Made by a program: the position numbers and the translations under genes. The notes below the pieces were generated by a model. The model did no database searches and was not told where the DNA came from. It worked only from the letters and a program-made list of their open reading frames with translations. From the NCBI GenBank assembly GCA_001931905.2, contig MSJI02000046.1, forward strand, positions 1 to 18,610: DNA of 18,610 bases, written 5' to 3'. The stretch comes from Cladosporium sp. IMV 00045. Its lineage: Eukaryota > Ascomycota > Dothideomycetes > Cladosporiales > Cladosporiaceae. This document shows positions 16,075 through 18,610 of this stretch, piece by piece. Numbering within the stretch: position 1 is the stretch's first letter; each line of letters opens with the position of its first letter.

Positions 16075-18386
16075 CTAGCACTCAGGCGCAGCGGCGAGGA
16101 CCTCAGGAGTGGCCTGGTCCTCGTACTTCTTGAAGTTCTCCTTGAACAAGCCGCCGAGCTTGGTGACCTCGCCCTTGAAGTCGGAGGCGCCGGTCCAGCC
16201 CTTGGCCGGGTTGAGGAGCTCGTCGGGCACGCCGGGGCAGGTCTTGGGGACGGAGAGGTTGAAGCAGTCGTAGACCTCATACTCCTGGTTGGCGAGCTCG
16301 CCGGAGTGGATGGCGTCGAGGATGGCGCGGGTGTACTTGAGCTGTGGGATTTGTCAGTAATTTGTTCGTGAAAATTTGTGTGGATTAGATTGAACGTACA
16401 GGGCAGCGCTTGCCATTGTCCTTGACACCAGCACCGGTCCAGCCGGTGTTGAGGAGCCAGGCGTTGGCGTTGTGAGAAGCGATCTTGTCCGCAAGCATCT
16501 GAGCGTACTTCATGGGGTGAAGAGCAAGGAAGGGCTGGGCGAAGCAAGAGGAGAAAGTGGCCTGGGGCTCGGTGACACCCTCCTCGGTACCGGCCATCTT
16601 GGAGGTGTAACCAGAGATGAAGTGGTACATGGTCTGGGCGGTGTTGAGCTTGGAGATGGGAGGGAGGACACCACGAGCATCACAGGTGAGGAGGATGATG
16701 TTGGTCGGGTGGCTGCTGGACACGCAAGGGATCTTGGTGTTCTCGATGTACTCGATAGGGTAGGCGACACGAGTGTTCTCGGTGAGGGTGGTGTCGTCGT
16801 AGTCGACAACGCGAGTGGTGGGGTCGAAAACGACGTTCTCGAGGATGGAACCGAACTTGATGGCGTTGAAAATATCGGGCTCCTTCTCGGCGGAGAGACC
16901 AATGCACTTGGCGTAGCAGCCGCCCTCAATGTTGAAGACGCCACGGTCGCTCCAGCAGTGCTCGTCGTCACCGATCAGGGCACGCTTGGGGTCGGCAGAA
17001 AGAGTGGTCTTGCCGGTACCGGAGAGACCGAAGAAAACCGTGACATCGCCCTTGTCGCCCTCGTTGGCGGAAGAGTGAAGGGTGAGGACGTCGTGCTTGA
17101 TGGGCATCTCGTAGTAGAGGACAGTGAAGATTCTGGAAGTGAGTCAGTATGGCAGTTCGACTATGTCTTGACGCTTCTCTTTGTCTAGAAATGGGTTGAT
17201 CTCCTGCTCTGCTGCTCATTCCCGACACCACTTAATTGCGGAGTCGGGAGACAGCAGCATGAAGAAACATCCACATCCAAGAAGCAGCAACATTGAGGGG
17301 AAAAACTCACCCCTTCTTCATTTCACCAGCATATTCGGTACCGAGGATAACCATCTCCTTCTCGGCGAAATTGATGGAGACGGAGGTGGCGGAGGTCATA
17401 CCGGTGGTGAAGCGGTTCGCGGGGAAAGCACCGGCGTTGTAGATGACATAGTCGGGGTGGAAGTGCTCGAGCTCCTTGCGAGAGGGCCTGATGAGCATGT
17501 TGCGCATGAAGAGAGCATGGTAGGCGCGAGCGCAGACAACGCGAACGTTGATGCGGTAACGCTCGTCCCAGCCGGCGAAACCATCGATAACGTAGATACG
17601 GTTGCGGGTGTTGAGGTAGTCGACAGCACGCTCACGGTTGATACGCCAGACCTGAGGGGAATATTGTTAGTAACATGTTTCGCCAATATCGCTTCGCTTA
17701 CAAGGCCGGACGTCTGGAAACATGTGATGGTATGAAGCCAGCCAAGCCAGCCGTTGCCGAGGATGGAGAGAGAGGATTCGGGTTTGGGGTGCATGTGACG
17801 TATGCAGCCCCGCGCTCCCAAGCCCACGCGACATGGAGGACCGGGGCACCCATTGGATCGGCGGCGCAGTAGTTTGCATGCCATCGTGACGACGAAGAAA
17901 AAATCGCCTAAGAAATATCGTGATGCCACTCACCTCGGGAGACATAGGCTTGTTGACAGGGCCCCACCAGATGTTGTCCTTGGAGCCGTCCTCCTCTACA
18001 ACACGCTTGTCGGAAGGCGAGCGACCAGTCTTAGCACCAGAGTAGGCGGAAAGGGCGCCGGTAGATGTGATGGCGGAACCGGTCTCGTAGACCAGAGCAT
18101 CTTCGTAAAGGGCCGGAACGGAAGGGTTGGCAATCTTTGAAGGCATGTCAGCTTGGCTGTACTGTACACTTGTAGCTGGTAGCGTGGTGAACTCACGATA
18201 GCAACGCGGTCGTAGTCAATGTGTGCCTTCTCGTGGAGTTCCTCCTCAATCTCGGTGTGCTCGACCTGGGGCCTTGACGTGATATGTTAGTATTGTATGC
18301 TGGATGGCGTTTTCACTGTCAGGAAGATGGACATACTCGACACCCTTAGGGTGAAGGGCGGTCTTGTTCACGCTTTGGGAGACCAT
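16075..18386 (-). CDS. PCK1: Phosphoenolpyruvate carboxykinase (ATP)
   Basis: Cytosolic first committed gluconeogenic enzyme: oxaloacetate plus ATP to phosphoenolpyruvate, ADP and CO2. 555 aa, minus strand, six exons: 18386-18337, 18272-18197, 18134-17934, 17651-17311, 17132-16400 and 16341-16075. Introns are 64, 62, 282, 178 and 58 nt. Exon phases close perfectly and the joined protein matches the fungal ATP-PEPCK plan: [17 protein letters not shown] start, TGRSP (78-82, Arg80 contacts oxaloacetate), [36 protein letters not shown]-loop at 258-266 with Lys264, the metal-binding region LIGDDEHCW with Asp278/Asp279, [16 protein letters not shown] before the last splice, and [14 protein letters not shown] after it. 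Length is close to yeast Pck1 (549). In fungi this gene is generally repressed by glucose and induced by acetate or fatty acids. The first intron uses an unusual CAAG acceptor; the more pyrimidine-like CCCCAG eight bases later would break the frame. Confidence 0.98.
17652..17933 (-). other. Long intron 3 of PEPCK
   Basis: 282 nt from GTGAGT (17933) to CCTCAG (17652), with TACTAAC just upstream of the acceptor. It reads open from the exon for almost its whole length and stops only near its end, and contains TGACGTA (plus strand 17796-17802), a CRE-like core. Confidence 0.85.
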
Positions 18387-18610
18387 GGTGACGTATTGTA
18401 GAGATGAAGAATGAAAGTTGCTCCTCTGTTGCTTTGCGATTTGGTCTGTAAGAAAAGTACTGGAGGAGTCTGGGTCTGGTGGAGGAGGAGTATAAGCTCT
18501 CATAGGAGGGGCAGGGCGAGTATTAATACCACTCGCTGGCGGCGACATTCTGTCTCCAAGTCTCGGAACAAAGCTCGAAGAGGCTCTGGATGTGATGCTG
18601 CCTGCCCCAC
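18387..18610 (-). promoter_or_regulatory. Promoter and leader of PEPCK (partial)
   Basis: The upstream region of the minus-strand PEPCK gene runs off the window. The minus strand carries a CT-rich leader and, at the extreme edge (18610-18605), GTGGGG, which fits the SYGGRG core bound by the fungal carbon-catabolite repressor CreA/Mig1. Glucose repression of PEPCK is established in fungi; that this single hexamer matters is inference. Confidence 0.35.

Noticed and set aside
17675..17933. Possible separate exon or gene inside the open PEPCK intron 3
   Set aside because: ATP-PEPCK proteins run directly from MSPE to VWRINRERA, which the splice restores exactly; the intron translation shows no family-like sequence.
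1..18610. CRISPR arrays, bacterial operons, insertion sequences
   Set aside because: Spliceosomal introns throughout and fungal gene families show this is eukaryotic nuclear DNA; the only regular repeats are coding repeats or simple sequence runs.

Overview
The window looks like nuclear DNA from a filamentous ascomycete (Pezizomycotina). Protein-coding genes are split by short introns, mostly 51-72 nt, with GTRNGT-type donors, CTAAC/CTGAC-like branch points and CAG/TAG acceptors. Several gene families are typically fungal: cutinases, a Zn2Cys6 transcription factor, a UstYa/DUF3328 protein and an ATP-type PEP carboxykinase. Two cutinases suggest a plant-associated or saprotrophic lifestyle. 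A dothideomycete is plausible, but this is an inference and not proven by the sequence.

Layout, left to right. (1) 3-196 +: last two exons of an unidentified gene. (2) 691-1756 +: classical SDR oxidoreductase. (3) 2187-3220 +: a repeat-rich, Cys/His-containing protein whose reading frame breaks once inside the repeat array; internal repeat alignment shows one missing base. (4) 4281-3385 -: a three-exon UstYa-like (DUF3328) membrane protein, convergent with the repeat gene. (5) About 4282-5948: mostly empty, with one weak two-exon ORF on the minus strand. (6) 5949-6776 + and 8502-9564 +: two tandem secreted cutinases. The second has a Ser/Gly-rich tail and a different intron set. (7) A poly-T/poly-A inverted tract lies in the convergent 3' region before 11271-10261 -, the methylthioadenosine phosphorylase gene. 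(8) 11889-14382 +: a four-exon Zn2Cys6 regulator, divergent from MTAP and convergent with (9) 15406-14540 -, a PhyH-family Fe(II)/2-oxoglutarate dioxygenase. (10) 18386-16075 -: a six-exon PEP carboxykinase with two unusually long introns.

The genes do not form one evident pathway. MTAP (methionine salvage) and PEPCK (gluconeogenesis) are housekeeping metabolism, and the cutinases act outside the cell on cutin or other esters. PEPCK would be used when growing on fatty acids such as those cutinases release, but that link is only thematic. The most unusual neighbourhood is SDR / repeat protein / UstYa homologue (0.7-4.3 kb). It superficially resembles a fungal RiPP (dikaritin-type) locus, but the repeat protein lacks a signal peptide and a regular Kex2-bounded core, so this stays a hypothesis.

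All splice models were read by eye from frame continuity, splice signals and family conservation.
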